Shown here: positions 39,382-47,960 of the stretch, one piece after another | Numbering within the stretch: position 1 is the first letter of the stretch | Layout of the letters: each line of letters begins with the position of its first letter | NCBI RefSeq assembly: GCF_014126615.1 | Contig: NZ_CP059896.1 | Coordinates: 3,597,328 to 3,661,327, forward strand | Length of the DNA stretch: 64,000 nucleotides | Origin: Ciceribacter thiooxidans | GTDB taxonomy: Bacteria; Pseudomonadota; Alphaproteobacteria; Rhizobiales; Rhizobiaceae | Reading direction: 5' to 3' | The notes under the pieces: model-generated | What the model saw: only the letters and a program-made list of their open reading frames with translations | Databases searched by the model: none | Told to the model about the DNA's origin: nothing | Position numbers and translations under genes: made by a program

Positions 39382-40353
39382 TCAGGTCTCGTCCTGACCC
39401 GGGCGGTGACAGGAAACCGAGCGTCCGGGCGAAACCGGGTGCAATACCGGGCGTTCGGTCCCGCATCGTTCGATTGCGCGCGGGCACCTCGTTCGGAACG
39501 CGCAACCATTTTCTCCTGCCGGAGCTTTGAGCGGCGGCTGCACCTGCGGCAGCTGCCTTTGGTGCGCCTGGACATTCGGCTCAGCTGCCGCCAAGGCTTG
39601 CGAATATGGATGGAGCGGTTTCCGGAAGACCTCGTCGGCCGGTCCCGTCTCCACGATCCGGCCGCCATACATCACGCCCACCGTGTCTGCAACGCAATCA
39701 ACTGCTGCAAGATTGTGGCTGATGAAGAGGAATGCGACGCCACGGCGCTCGCGCAAATCCATGATGAGATTGAGGATCTGGGCCTGAACCGAGAGATCGA
39801 GCGCGGAGACCGGCTCGTCCGCGATGACCAGCTTCGGTTCCGTCACCAGTGCGCGGGCGATCGCGATGCGTTGGCGTTGCCCACCGGAGAACTCATGCGG
39901 GTAGCGGCGCATATGATTGACGGATAGTCCGACACTTTCCAGTACTTCGGCCACCCTGTCCTCGATCTGCCGACGACCGAGACGTACCGGCAGGGCATGA
40001 AGTGGCTCGGCCACGGTCCTGCCGATCCGCTGGCGTGGGTCGAGGGATCCGAACGGATCCTGGAATACCATCTGAAATGCGCTGCGCCGGTGCATAAGCT
40101 GGCGGGCGGGCAACGTGAAAAGGTCGTCACCGTCGAACATGACCTTGCCGGATGTCGGCCGGTCGAGCGCCGCAACGATGCGCGCGAGTGTCGATTTGCC
40201 GGAGCCGGACTCACCGACCAGACCGAAAATGCTGCCTGGTTCTATACGGAGCGACACGGAGTCGAGTGCCCGATGGCGATGTGGGGACAAGAACAAGGCG
40301 TGTGAGACGTAGTCACGCGTTACCTCTTGCACGTCGAGAAGCGGGGCTTTCAT
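39382..40353 (-). CDS. Peptide/nickel-type ABC transporter ATPase (second importer, F-like)
   Basis: This 323-residue ATPase has Walker [27 protein letters not shown], signature FSGGQRQRIAIARALV and Walker B LVIADEPVSALD. Unlike the neighbouring plus-strand ATPases it keeps the C-terminal cysteine motif (CAFRTRCPRAIERC), which in some relatives binds an iron-sulfur cluster. It is the last gene of the five-gene minus operon and overlaps its neighbour by ATGA. Confidence 0.92.
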   Translation of the reverse strand: MKAPLLDVQEVTRDYVSHALFLSPHRHRALDSVSLRIEPGSIFGLVGESGSGKSTLARIVAALDRPTSGKVMFDGDDLFTLPARQLMHRRSAFQMVFQDPFGSLDPRQRIGRTVAEPLHALPVRLGRRQIEDRVAEVLESVGLSVNHMRRYPHEFSGGQRQRIAIARALVTEPKLVIADEPVSALDLSVQAQILNLIMDLRERRGVAFLFISHNLAAVDCVADTVGVMYGGRIVETGPADEVFRKPLHPYSQALAAAEPNVQAHQRQLPQVQPPLKAPAGENGCAFRTRCPRAIERCGTERPVLHPVSPGRSVSCHRPGQDET

Positions 40354-41336
40354 CGGGACGTCTCCCGGCCTGGATCATGGATGCACCGGCTCCCCCCTCC
40401 CTCCGGCAGTGAGAACCACGGTGGGTCGACCTCATGGCAACGCGTTTCACGCTCCGGGCATCGATCGGAAAAGGCGCAACCGCGCGGACGATGCGTGAAG
40501 GTCGGCACCGTTCCCGGAATGGCAGCGAGGCGCTGTCCTCTTTCAAGACGACGTGGCACGGTGTGCAGAAGACTGCGTGTGTAGGGATTGAAAGGGGCGG
40601 TGAGAACCGCGTGGGTTGCTCCCTCCTCCATCATCCGTCCTGCATACATGACGATCATGCGCTGGCAGGTACTGGCGACAACGCCGAGATCGTGGCTGAC
40701 AAAGATGAGCGCCATTCCTTGTTCGCGGACCAGCTCGTCGAGGATGTCGAGAATTTCCGCCTGTACAGTGACGTCGAGGGCTGTCGTGGGCTCGTCCGCA
40801 ATCAGCAAGGGCGGATTCAGCGCCAGTGCGATTGCGATGCCGATGCGCTGGCGCTGCCCGCCGGACATCTCGTGTGGATACATTCGCGCACGACGGTGCA
40901 CGTCCGGAATCCGCACCTGATCGAGCAACCGGAGCGCCTCTGCGCGGGCTTTCTGCCAGCTCACCCCCCTGTGCCAGACGAGTCCTTCTGCGACCTGATC
41001 GCCAACCGTCATGACGGGATTGAGGGCGGTCGCCGGTTCCTGGAAGATCATGCCGATCCTGTTTCCGCGTACCCGGCACATCTCGTCGTCCGAGAGGGCG
41101 AGCAGATCTTGGCCCTCGAAGGTGATGTGGCCGCCCGCGCGGGCTGCTGCGGGCAGCAAGCCCATGATCGCAAGGGCGAGCAGCGATTTTCCGGACCCGG
41201 ATTCCCCGACGATTCCGAGCGTCTCGCCCGGCCGCAGGGCGAACGAGATATCGCGCAATATCGAGGATGCCACGCCATCGCTTCCGCGGAGCGACACGGT
41301 CAGTCCGTCGACTGCAAGCAGGGTATCGCCCTTCAT
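40350..41336 (-). CDS. Peptide/nickel-type ABC transporter ATPase (second importer, D-like)
   Basis: The 328-residue protein has Walker [27 protein letters not shown], signature MSGGQRQRIGIAIALA and Walker [13 protein letters not shown]. The C-terminal CAFSDRCPERETRC motif is present. ATGA overlaps link it to the permease before and the ATPase after. Confidence 0.92.
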   Translation of the reverse strand: MKGDTLLAVDGLTVSLRGSDGVASSILRDISFALRPGETLGIVGESGSGKSLLALAIMGLLPAAARAGGHITFEGQDLLALSDDEMCRVRGNRIGMIFQEPATALNPVMTVGDQVAEGLVWHRGVSWQKARAEALRLLDQVRIPDVHRRARMYPHEMSGGQRQRIGIAIALALNPPLLIADEPTTALDVTVQAEILDILDELVREQGMALIFVSHDLGVVASTCQRMIVMYAGRMMEEGATHAVLTAPFNPYTRSLLHTVPRRLERGQRLAAIPGTVPTFTHRPRGCAFSDRCPERETRCHEVDPPWFSLPEGGGSRCIHDPGRETSR

Positions 41337-42193
41337 CGGCAGTCCTCGGTTCGCGGATCTAACAAGTCCCGCAGTCCATCACCCAGCATGTTGAAGCCGA
41401 GAACGGCGACGGCAATGGCAAGACCCGGGAGGATGGCGAGCCATGGAGCGATTTCGAGGTAGGTTTGCGCGTCCGCGAGCATGCGGCCCCAGGTCGGCGC
41501 CGGTGGTGGGGTCCCGAGCCCGAGGAAACTCAGGCCTGCTTCGGTCAGAATTGCAAGGCCGAGCTGGACCGCGGCTTGCACGACGATCTGGTTTGCGATG
41601 TTGGGGAACACGTGCTCGATTGTGATCAGCAAATTGCCCTTGCCTGCGCCGCGTGCGGCAAGGACATAATTTCGCGACCAGACCTGTCGTGCCGCACCGG
41701 CGGCGACACGTGTGAAGACGGGGACCATGAACACGGCGATGGCAATCACTGCGGTCCACCGTCCCGTCCCTAGAAACGCGCCGAGCATCATCGCCGACAG
41801 GATCGGCGGAACGGCAAAGACCACGTCTGCCGTGCGCATGACGAATGCTTCCGCAAGGCCGCGTCGGCTTGCGGCAAACATGCCGATCAGTGTCCCCGTC
41901 GAGGCGCCTATGGCGACTGCCGCGGCCGCGATCGACAGCGAGTTCCACGCGCCGACCATCAGCATGGACAGAACATCACGCCCGTATTGGTCGGTCCCAA
42001 ACAGACCATAGGATAGCGGAGGCTGCAGCTTGTGCGTGATCTGCATCTTGCCTGGGGAAAGGGGCGTCCAGATCAGCGAGATGAGCGCGACGGTGACGAG
42101 GATGGTGGTGAGTGTCCCGCCGGCGATGAGACCGGCACCCCATCTCGGCATTCGGTTAGCCGGCTGCGGGTTCGCCGTCGTCGGGAGCCTCAT
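41333..42193 (-). CDS. Peptide-type ABC transporter permease (second importer, C-like)
   Basis: I place the start at the ATG at 42193, which overlaps the stop of the other permease (ATGA) and gives MRLPTTANPQPANRMPRWGA and 286 residues. The much longer open frame upstream is not coding. FGTDQYGRDVLSMLMVGAWN is the DppC signature. The EAA loop (YVLAARGAGKGNLLITIEHV) and LSFLGLGTPPPAPTWGRMLA follow. Confidence 0.92.
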   Translation of the reverse strand: MRLPTTANPQPANRMPRWGAGLIAGGTLTTILVTVALISLIWTPLSPGKMQITHKLQPPLSYGLFGTDQYGRDVLSMLMVGAWNSLSIAAAAVAIGASTGTLIGMFAASRRGLAEAFVMRTADVVFAVPPILSAMMLGAFLGTGRWTAVIAIAVFMVPVFTRVAAGAARQVWSRNYVLAARGAGKGNLLITIEHVFPNIANQIVVQAAVQLGLAILTEAGLSFLGLGTPPPAPTWGRMLADAQTYLEIAPWLAILPGLAIAVAVLGFNMLGDGLRDLLDPRTEDCR

Positions 42194-43140
42194 GACGCCG
42201 TCTCGCGCAGTCGCGGATCGAGAAAGAGGTAGGAGAGATCGACCAGGAAATTGACGATGACGACGAGGCCGGCAAAGAACAGAACGACGTCCTGTAGAAC
42301 GACGACATCGCGTTGCATCAGCGCCTGGTAGGCGAGCCTGCCCAGCCCCGGCAGATTGAAGAGGTTCTCGACCAGGATCGCTCCGGCCACCAGGAAAGTG
42401 AATTGCAGGCCGAGAACGGTGACGACCGGAACCATGGCGTTCGGAACAGCATGCCGCCAAAGCGCGACTCTTTGGGGAAGACCCTTGGCGCGGGCAGTGC
42501 GGACATAATCTTCGTTCAATACCTCGAGGACGGCCGAACGGGTCACGCGGGTCAGAACGCCCGCCTGTGGGAGGGCGAGTGCAACGGCCGGCAAGACGAG
42601 CGATTTCAGCGCCGCCCCAAGGCCGCTTTCCCAACCCGGGAAACCACCCGACGGCATGACGCGCAGCCGGACGGAAAAGAGGAGAATTAATAGTAATGCG
42701 ACCCAGAAGCCCGGCACTGCGATGAAGAGCTGCGAGAGAACGCCCACGGCATGGTCGAAGGCGGAACTGCGCCGAGCTGCAGAAAGGGCCCCGAGCGGCA
42801 AGGCTATCGCGACGGAGAGTACGACCGCAATAGCCGCCAGCGGAAGGGTGACTGCAAGACGTTCGGCAAGCAGTTCGGAAACCGGAACGCCGTAGACATA
42901 GGAGGTGCCGAAATCGCCACGAGCGGCACTCGCAAGCCACACGAAATAGCGAAGCAGGAGAGGCTGATCGAGGCCCAGCTCATGCCGCAGGGCAGCAAGT
43001 GTGTCCGGGCTCGCCGACGTACCAAGCATGACCGCTGCGGGATCGCCCGGCAGCACGTCCATGACGGCGAAGACAAGCACCGACACGGCAAGAAGCGTCA
43101 GCAGCAGGGCGACCACTCGGCGCATCAGTACGGTTAGCAT
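42190..43140 (-). CDS. Peptide-type ABC transporter permease (second importer, B-like)
   Basis: The 316-residue permease starts LTVLMRRVVALLLTLLAVSV and has VLPGDPAAVMLGTSASPDTL, the EAA loop DYVRTARAKGLPQRVALWRH and the closing LSYLFLDPRLRE. All are DppB hallmarks. It lies 115 bases downstream of the binding-protein gene. Confidence 0.92.
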   Translation of the reverse strand: MLTVLMRRVVALLLTLLAVSVLVFAVMDVLPGDPAAVMLGTSASPDTLAALRHELGLDQPLLLRYFVWLASAARGDFGTSYVYGVPVSELLAERLAVTLPLAAIAVVLSVAIALPLGALSAARRSSAFDHAVGVLSQLFIAVPGFWVALLLILLFSVRLRVMPSGGFPGWESGLGAALKSLVLPAVALALPQAGVLTRVTRSAVLEVLNEDYVRTARAKGLPQRVALWRHAVPNAMVPVVTVLGLQFTFLVAGAILVENLFNLPGLGRLAYQALMQRDVVVLQDVVLFFAGLVVIVNFLVDLSYLFLDPRLRETAS

Positions 43141-43255
43141 CGCGGATTCCCCTTACCTACACAGGTGGCAAGGCCAAGGCGTTGCTCCGCCTCGTCGTCG
43201 GAGCCCACGCGCGTCGCATACCTGTGCGCGCTCGCGATCCTCGCGAGGGTAGGAT

Positions 43256-44788
43256 TCATTCTTTCCAATGCACATCCGTCAACACATTCGAGGGAATCGG
43301 CTCGTTCCGCCAAAGCCCCTCTATTCCCTTGTTCCAGATTCCGAGCTTTGGCATCACGAACAGATAGAGCGCAGGCACATCCTCCGCGAGGACCGTCTGG
43401 ACATCGCCATAGATCGCATCTCGTGCAACCGGATCGGTTGTCTGTTCCGCCTTTGCGATGAGGCCGTTCAGCACTGGATTCCTGTAGTTGAAGTAGTAGG
43501 AATCGCGGCCGTAGATGTCGACGTCCATGGGCTCGGCATGGGCGACGATCGTCATGTCGTAGTCAGCGTTCTTGAAAACTTCCTGCACCCACTTCGCAGG
43601 GAATTCCGTGGGTTCGATGGTCATCGTCACGCCGATTTCCGCGAGCATGGCCTGCATGATCTCAGCGCTGCGGGTGGCATAAGACATTTGCGGTGCTCGC
43701 ATGACGAAGCTGAAGCCGTCGGGATAACCGGCTTCCGCGAGCAGCGCCCTGGCCTTTTCAGGGTCGTAGGGATAGATGCCGGTCAGGTCGATGAAGCCCG
43801 GATCGTTCGGCGTGTAGTGGCTGCCGATCGGGGTTCCGAAGCCGGACCAGGCGCCATCGACCAGTGTCTTGCGGTCGAGCGCCATCATCAGCGCCTGGCG
43901 GACACGCTTGTCGTTGAATGGTTTTCGGGCATTGTTCATGCCGGCAACGACCTTGAGTTCCGTGTCGCCGATGACGGTTGTCAGGTTCGGGTCGTTCTCA
44001 AAGCTCCCGACGAGCTCCGGCGCGCCGAACTCCGGAAAGGCATCGACATCGCCGGACCTGAGGGCGGCTGCCTGTGCTTGCGGATCCGATATGAAGCGGA
44101 AAGTGACCTTGTCCAACCCGATCGACACGTCCTTGTTCCAGTAGTCCGTATTCGCGGCGAGTTCGACCTTGTCACCTTTCGCCCACCGGACGAACCGGAA
44201 TGGACCTGTCCCGACCGGCGTCGTCCTGTCGCTTTCTGCGGTTTTGGTTCCTACGATCACTGATGACGGCCAAGCGAGCCAGTAGAGCAGACTGCCGGCC
44301 GGCTCCCTGAGCTTCAGGACGAGCGTTTCTGCGTCAGGCGTTTCGATTGTCGCTATCGATGAAAAAAAGCGCTTCTGCGGGTTGACGGAGTCTGCGCCGC
44401 GGGCGCGTTCCAGGGATGCTTTCGCAACGGCGGAATCGAACGTCTCGCCGTCGTGAAACGTCACGTTCCGTTGCAGTCTGAAGGTGTAGGTAAGACCGTC
44501 GGAGGAAATGGTCCAGCTCTTTGCAAGCTGAGGCTTGATGTTGCCGTCGCGGTCGACGGTGACGAGGCCTTCGAAGACGTTCTGCCACGTAACCTGGCCG
44601 ATTGCGACGGGCGCAGCGATTGTGGGATCAAGCCCGATAGGCTCGATTGCCATGCCGAGAACGAGCGACCTGTCGGATTGTCCGGCGAGTGCAGGTACTG
44701 CAGGTACGGCAAGGGCCGCCGAAGCCAAGAAGGTGAACAGGAGTCCGTTCGACAGACGGCGTCTGGCCATCTGAAAGGCGCTGATCAT
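43256..44788 (-). CDS. Peptide-type ABC transporter substrate-binding protein (second importer)
   Basis: From the ATG at 44788 (510 residues, with GGGAGG upstream) a signal peptide (SNGLLFTFLASAALAVPAVP) leads into a family 5 solute-binding fold: VLGMAIEPIGLDPTIAAPVA, DGLTYTFRLQRNVTFHDGET and TTPVGTGPFRFVRWAKGDKV. The frame is open for another 119 codons upstream but that stretch lacks the signal and the ribosome binding site. The ligand is not deducible; glutathione, nickel or oligopeptide relatives all exist. It is divergent from a GntR gene that may control it. Confidence 0.9.
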   Translation of the reverse strand: MISAFQMARRRLSNGLLFTFLASAALAVPAVPALAGQSDRSLVLGMAIEPIGLDPTIAAPVAIGQVTWQNVFEGLVTVDRDGNIKPQLAKSWTISSDGLTYTFRLQRNVTFHDGETFDSAVAKASLERARGADSVNPQKRFFSSIATIETPDAETLVLKLREPAGSLLYWLAWPSSVIVGTKTAESDRTTPVGTGPFRFVRWAKGDKVELAANTDYWNKDVSIGLDKVTFRFISDPQAQAAALRSGDVDAFPEFGAPELVGSFENDPNLTTVIGDTELKVVAGMNNARKPFNDKRVRQALMMALDRKTLVDGAWSGFGTPIGSHYTPNDPGFIDLTGIYPYDPEKARALLAEAGYPDGFSFVMRAPQMSYATRSAEIMQAMLAEIGVTMTIEPTEFPAKWVQEVFKNADYDMTIVAHAEPMDVDIYGRDSYYFNYRNPVLNGLIAKAEQTTDPVARDAIYGDVQTVLAEDVPALYLFVMPKLGIWNKGIEGLWRNEPIPSNVLTDVHWKE

Positions 44789-44973
44789 TAGAAGTCCCTC
44801 CCGGAGTGCATTGCCGGACATTGCGCGCCGACACTCGGTGGAAATAGTGGCATCTCGCAAGTGCTCACACAACGTCATTTCTTCCGTCGGCCTGTCCGCA
44901 TGACCGAAAAATGCTCGTCGAGCAACGGCACTCTTGTCGCCCACATTTGGGGCTAGGTTTTTCTCATCCCGTA

Positions 44974-44996
44974 TTATAGCTTTCCGAATGTTATAG
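44974..44996. promoter_or_regulatory. Direct repeat TTATAG-N11-TTATAG in the divergent GntR/importer region
   Basis: Two TTATAG copies (44974-44979 and 44991-44996) are 17 bases apart, about 10 bases before the GntR start. They could be regulator half-sites or part of a promoter. Evidence is only the repeat and its position. Confidence 0.35.
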
Positions 44997-45005
44997 GAGA
45001 ATCGT

Positions 45006-45731
45006 ATGGATCGGGACGTAACCTTGTCACCAGCAGCAGCATCGTCCGGGGACTTTGTCGCGGTGACGATGACGGCGATCACTCGCTTCATTCGGGAGAA
45101 TGAGTTGAAGCCTGGCGATCGTCTTCCGGCTGAAGCGGTGCTCACCAGAGAGCTTCATGTCTCCAGGACCGTGGTTCGGGAGGCGCTCCGCTCGCTTTCG
45201 GCTCTTCGGTTGGTCGATCTCGGGGCAGGAAAGCGTCCGACCGTCGCGCAACTCGACGACGAGACCATGGCGATGATGATGGCACATGGCGTCACCACCG
45301 ACCAGATCGGCGTGCAGCACATCTATGATGCCCGCCGAACCATCGAAGGTCGCACGGTTGCGCTCGCCTCGCTTCGCCGTACTGACGCGGAAGCGCGCGA
45401 GATACTGGACCACGCTCGGGCAATGGAGCGGGATTTCGACCAACCTTCGGCGGTCATGGAGCACGATATCGCGTTCCATCTCGCAATCGCCCAGGCGTCA
45501 CGCAATCCGGTCTTCGCATTGGTCATCGGAGCTTTCCGCGGGGTGATGCGCGAAACTTGGCCTATCGGCTGGCGCAGCCGGGCGCGCGACGAGGATCGCC
45601 GCGCCGTGACGCGGTTGCATGTGGACCTGGCGGAGACAATTGCCGCCGGCAATCCACGGACTGCTGTCGATCTCATGAACCAGCACTTCGATGGCAGCAC
45701 AAAGGCGCTTCTGGCTGCCGGACTGATCTGA
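45006..45731 (+). CDS. GntR family regulator, FadR/FCD subfamily (first)
   Basis: The 241-residue protein has an N-terminal winged helix (LKPGDRLPAEAVLTRELHVS then RTVVREALRSL) and an all-helical FCD ligand domain (YDARRTIEGRTVALASLRRT; EHDIAFHLAIAQASRNPVFA). FCD regulators usually bind small acids and act as repressors of adjacent catabolic genes. The likely targets are the enolase-family and DMT genes 3' to it and the divergent importer. Confidence 0.88.
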   Translation: MDRDVTLSPAAASSGDFVAVTMTAITRFIRENELKPGDRLPAEAVLTRELHVSRTVVREALRSLSALRLVDLGAGKRPTVAQLDDETMAMMMAHGVTTDQIGVQHIYDARRTIEGRTVALASLRRTDAEAREILDHARAMERDFDQPSAVMEHDIAFHLAIAQASRNPVFALVIGAFRGVMRETWPIGWRSRARDEDRRAVTRLHVDLAETIAAGNPRTAVDLMNQHFDGSTKALLAAGLI

Positions 45732-45740
45732 GGATACATC

Positions 45741-46910
45741 ATGAAAATTACGGCGCTTGAAACCGTGCGCGTCGCCGAACGCGCCAATTTGCTCTGGCTC
45801 CTGGTTCACACGGATGAAGGCATCACGGGTCTGGGGGAGACCTTCTTCGGTGCGGAGACGGTCGAAGCTTACGTGCATGAGTACATTGCGCCCCGGGTAA
45901 TCGGTCGCGACCCGCTGGAGATCGACCGACTTGCGGCGGATCTCATCGGATATCTCGGCTTTCGCTCCTCGGGCGCGGAGGTGCGGGGCAATTCTGCGTT
46001 CGACATTGCGCTCTGGGACATCTTCGGCAAGGCGACAGGTCAGCCGATCGCGCAGTTGCTCGGCGGGTTCACCAAGCGGGAGATCCGCACCTACAACACC
46101 TGTGCCGGAACCGAGTACATCAAGAAGGCAACCGGGCAGACCACTGCGAATTACGGGCTTTCCGAGGGGCGCGACTATGACGATCTGAACGGCTTTCTGC
46201 ATCGCGCCGACGAACTTGCCCATTCCCTCCTCGAGGATGGCATCACGGCGATGAAGATATGGCCGTTCGATGCGGCGGCGGAGAAGACGCGTGGCCAGTA
46301 TATTTCGATGCCGGATCTGAAACTGGCACTGAAGCCCTTCGAAAAGATCCGCGACGCTGTCGGCGACCGGATGGATATCATGGTCGAATTCCACTCGATG
46401 TGGCAGCTCCTGCCGGCGATCCAGATTGCAAAGGCACTCACGCCATTTCAGACGTTCTGGCACGAGGATCCGATCAAGATGGATAGCCTCTCCAGCCTGG
46501 CGCGCTATGCGGCTGCCTCACCGGCACCGATCTCCGCCTCGGAGACGCTCGGCTCGCGCTGGGCCTTCCGTGATCTTCTTGAAACCGGTGCGGCAGGTGT
46601 GGTCATGCTCGATATCAGCTGGTGCGGCGGGTTGTCCGAAGCCCGTAAGATCGCTGCCATGGCGGAAGCCTGGCATCTGCCCGTCGCCCCGCATGACTGT
46701 ACGGGTCCGGTGGTATTGTGTGCCTCGACCCATTTGTCGCTCAATGCACCGAATGCTCTCGTCCAGGAGAGTGTTCGAGCGTTCTATCGTACCTGGTACC
46801 GCGACCTGGTTACTGCTCTTCCCGAGGTTCGCAATGGCATGATCACCGTTCCCCCGGTCCCGGGCTCGGAACGGAGCTTCACCCGGATCTCGACCAGGCC
46901 TTCACCGTAA
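45741..46910 (+). CDS. Mandelate racemase/muconate lactonizing enzyme family (enolase superfamily) protein
   Basis: The 389-residue protein has the capping domain (LETVRVAERANLLWLLVHTD; GLGETFFGAETVEAYVHEYI) and a barrel domain. DGITAMKIWPFD carries the barrel lysine (about 172). Metal ligands are expected in MVEFHSMW (about Glu216), FWHEDPIK (about Glu242) and SASETLGS (about Glu268). PHDCTGPV gives a late histidine. This pattern fits acid-sugar dehydratases such as galactonate- or mannonate-type enzymes. The substrate cannot be told from sequence. It is 9 bases after the GntR gene. Confidence 0.88.
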   Translation: MKITALETVRVAERANLLWLLVHTDEGITGLGETFFGAETVEAYVHEYIAPRVIGRDPLEIDRLAADLIGYLGFRSSGAEVRGNSAFDIALWDIFGKATGQPIAQLLGGFTKREIRTYNTCAGTEYIKKATGQTTANYGLSEGRDYDDLNGFLHRADELAHSLLEDGITAMKIWPFDAAAEKTRGQYISMPDLKLALKPFEKIRDAVGDRMDIMVEFHSMWQLLPAIQIAKALTPFQTFWHEDPIKMDSLSSLARYAAASPAPISASETLGSRWAFRDLLETGAAGVVMLDISWCGGLSEARKIAAMAEAWHLPVAPHDCTGPVVLCASTHLSLNAPNALVQESVRAFYRTWYRDLVTALPEVRNGMITVPPVPGSERSFTRISTRPSP

Positions 46911-46973
46911 CCCGCCGTCGCTCGGACACCGCGAGCATTTGAACAGCCACCTCAGAACGAGATAGCAGAGGAC

Positions 46974-47894
46974 ATGATGACGCACGCCTCCACATCGGCC
47001 ACAGCCCGTATGCCCGCATTCGCCGGGCCTCTTGTCATGTTGCTCGGCATGCTTCTGTTCGGCCTGAACGATGCGATGGGAAAATGGCTTCTCTCCAGCT
47101 ACGGGCTTGGTCAGGTGGTGCTTATTCGCAGCATCGCGGCTCTTCTCGTCCTCTCGCCCTTCCTTTGGAAGGATGGTATCCCGTCGCTGGCGAAGGTCGA
47201 GCGGCCGTCGATGCAAATCCTTCGGGTGATTTTTTCGACCGTCGAGATCCTTTGTTTCTACTACGCCGTCATGTATCTGCCGCTGGCCGACGTGATGACC
47301 TACTGGCTGGCCGCGCCGATCTATGTCGCGGCCGCCTCACCGCTGCTTCTGGGTGAGAAAGTCGGTTGGCGGCGCTGGAGCGCGATTGCAATCGGCTTCT
47401 TCGGCGTCATCATCGCGCTGGAGCCTTCGCGCGCTATGTTTACCTTGCCTGCCCTCATCTCGATCTTCGGGAGTGCCGCGTTTGCGTTCATGATGCTTTC
47501 CGGGCGTGGCCTGCGGAAGACCCCGGACCGTGCACTTGTGTTCTTCCAGATTGTCGGAGCCGGAATCGCCGGTCTCGCGTTTTCACCGTTCGATTGGGCA
47601 CCGGTCTCTTCCGTTCGCGATCTTTTCCTGTTGGGACTGCTGGGTATCGTCGCCATGGCGGCGCACATGCTCGTCAATCGTGCCCTCAAGATCTCCGACG
47701 CCGCTACGGTCGCACCGCTTCAGTATACGCTGCTTCTCTGGGCTGTTGTTTTCGGATGGATGTTCTTCGGCGACGTGCCCCGTATGAGCATGATGATCGG
47801 CGCGGGGCTGATCATCGCCTCCGGTCTCTTCATCTTTTTCCGCGAGCGCCAGCTCAAGAAGCGGGACGCTGTTCTTCCTGCTGTTCCCGAATGA
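46974..47894 (+). CDS. DMT superfamily transporter (EamA family)
   Basis: This 306-residue protein has about ten hydrophobic helices in two EamA repeats (LVMLLGMLLFGLNDAMGKWL opens the first; ALISIFGSAAFAFMMLSGRG the second). It ends in a charged tail (FFRERQLKKRDA). Family members export or import metabolites. Its place after a GntR gene and an acid-sugar dehydratase suggests transport of a related compound. Two ATG codons (46974, 46977) are possible. Confidence 0.87.
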   Translation: MMTHASTSATARMPAFAGPLVMLLGMLLFGLNDAMGKWLLSSYGLGQVVLIRSIAALLVLSPFLWKDGIPSLAKVERPSMQILRVIFSTVEILCFYYAVMYLPLADVMTYWLAAPIYVAAASPLLLGEKVGWRRWSAIAIGFFGVIIALEPSRAMFTLPALISIFGSAAFAFMMLSGRGLRKTPDRALVFFQIVGAGIAGLAFSPFDWAPVSSVRDLFLLGLLGIVAMAAHMLVNRALKISDAATVAPLQYTLLLWAVVFGWMFFGDVPRMSMMIGAGLIIASGLFIFFRERQLKKRDAVLPAVPE

Positions 47895-47895
47895 G

Positions 47896-47934
47896 AAAAC
47901 CCGCGTGCGCCCTCAATGAGGGTTTCACGCGGGT
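47896..47934. terminator. Bidirectional terminator between the DMT and TRAP genes
   Basis: ACCCGCGTG (47899-47907) and CACGCGGGT (47926-47934) form a 9-bp stem with an inner CCCT/AGGG pairing. On the minus strand TTTT follows, so it ends the TRAP operon; it may also serve the DMT gene. Confidence 0.75.
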
Positions 47935-47960
47935 CCATGCTCCAGGGAGGAGGTTCTTGC

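Noticed and set aside
42194..42940. Upstream extension of the C-like permease frame (to 535 residues)
   Set aside because: It overlaps the B-like permease in another frame, is rich in R, S and C, and the ATGA junction at 42193 gives a standard permease.
44789..45145. Extra 119 codons in front of the second binding protein
   Set aside because: The signal peptide and ribosome binding site lie at 44788. The extension would also run into the divergent GntR gene.
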